Shown: piece by piece, positions 52,274 through 52,535 of the stretch | How the letters are laid out: each line of letters starts with the position of its first letter | How positions within the stretch are numbered: position 1 is the stretch's first letter | NCBI GenBank assembly: GCA_003695705.1 | Contig: RFHU01000152.1 | Span: 1 to 52,535, forward strand | Reading direction: 5' to 3' | DNA from: Planctomycetota bacterium | GTDB taxonomy: Bacteria > Planctomycetota > J058 | DNA: 52,535 nucleotides | The notes under the pieces: generated by a model | Told to the model about the DNA's origin: nothing | Database searches by the model: none | Seen by the model: the letters and a program-made list of their open reading frames with translations, nothing else | Made by a program: the position numbers and the translations under genes

Positions 52274-52535
52274 ATGTCCTTGAGCCGACAGGACGTCATC
52301 CTCGGGCGCGCGCTGCTGGCCTGGCAGCTCGTCGACCGCCAGCGCCTCTTGGGGTGCGCCGAGGAGCTGCGCGCGCGCCGCGCGCGGGGCCAAGCGTTGA
52401 CCCTCGGCCAGCTCCTCGTGCAGCGCGGCCTCCTCAGCCTCGAGCGCTACCACGCCATCGTGGCCCACCTCCGCCAGCGCAGCCTCGAAGCCTCCTCAAC
52501 CTCGCTCCAGGCGCAGCAGGCCGCGCAGGCCCTGC
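52274..52535 (+). CDS. N-terminus of a probable Ser/Thr kinase-type protein, cut by window edge
   Basis: Only 87 residues are visible, starting at ATG (MSLSRQDVILGRALL). They form a helical module like the N-terminal segment of the kinase at 11771-13324: both have SLS-x2-D-(V/I)-I-x-GR, then a helix and a TLGQLLVQRGLLSLERYHAI or LGLTEAL-type stretch. The pattern recalls the GspE N-terminal fold. By analogy a kinase domain is expected beyond the edge, but it is not seen. The promoter box 9 nt upstream suggests a leaderless or nearly leaderless message. Confidence 0.65.
   Translation, partial: MSLSRQDVILGRALLAWQLVDRQRLLGCAEELRARRARGQALTLGQLLVQRGLLSLERYHAIVAHLRQRSLEASSTSLQAQQAAQAL

Overview
The window is one contiguous stretch of very GC-rich bacterial DNA (coding third positions are almost all G or C). 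It holds 37 protein genes, packed tightly on both strands, with no tRNA, rRNA, insertion sequence or CRISPR array that I can see. KdsA (Kdo synthesis) implies a Gram-negative envelope. Several Hanks-type kinases with C-terminal WD40-like or TPR-like regions, FecR-type anti-sigma control, HEAT plus von Willebrand A proteins and ECF sigma factors together suggest a Planctomycetota bacterium, with Myxococcota as the main alternative. This is inferred from gene content, not from a marker gene.

Layout. 1-5495: an edge-truncated pseudokinase, the primary sigma factor, a gamma-carbonic anhydrase-like protein, and an ECF sigma factor overlapping its zinc-finger/FecR anti-sigma factor. 5948-11664: a leftward block of rsgA, a SpoIIE-type phosphatase with five CCHC zinc-finger modules, a pterin/queuosine synthase homologue (these three joined by 1-nt stop/start overlaps), and a three-finger paralogue whose phosphatase domain has lost its catalytic aspartates. 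11771-16212: a soluble kinase, a membrane kinase with a WD40-like exterior, and a second ECF sigma factor. 16249-25289: housekeeping genes (mtnA, holA, ssb) mixed with a rifampicin-phosphotransferase-like enzyme, a HEAT-type membrane protein and a MaoC/hot-dog protein. 25486-29387: an orphan DNA methyltransferase and a kdsA-glycosyltransferase-methyltransferase operon. 29478-36199: a secreted HEAT/VWA protein, a TauE-type permease, and exported or possible barrel proteins of unknown role. 36361-40937: a sigma54-type activator translationally coupled to a TPR kinase. 40982-47967: two short operons containing a paralogous pair of exported proteins of an unrecognised family and a YfhO-like membrane protein. 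48454-52535: a DUF3750-like lipoprotein, an RND/MMPL exporter and the start of another kinase-type protein.

How it fits together. The window is rich in signalling genes: three apparently active Ser/Thr kinases, one pseudokinase, the N-terminus of a probable further kinase, an active SpoIIE phosphatase with a dead relative, two ECF sigma factors, an anti-sigma factor, the primary sigma factor and a sigma54 activator. The best candidate for an undescribed system is the pair of CCHC-array SpoIIE proteins. The repeated module has the pattern W-x-C-P-x-C, about 20-35 residues, then H-x3-4-C; it occurs five times in an intact phosphatase and three times in a pseudo-phosphatase.

Regulatory signals. 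A TATACT-like -10 box precedes many genes. At several it lies only 6-9 nt before the start codon, which predicts leaderless mRNAs. Most convergent gene pairs are separated by strong GC-rich inverted repeats that could act as two-way terminators. Start codons were chosen from domain alignment, Shine-Dalgarno sites, stop/start overlaps and these -10 boxes. Two gene ends or starts remain doubtful (the RND exporter C-terminus and the glycosyltransferase start) and are flagged.
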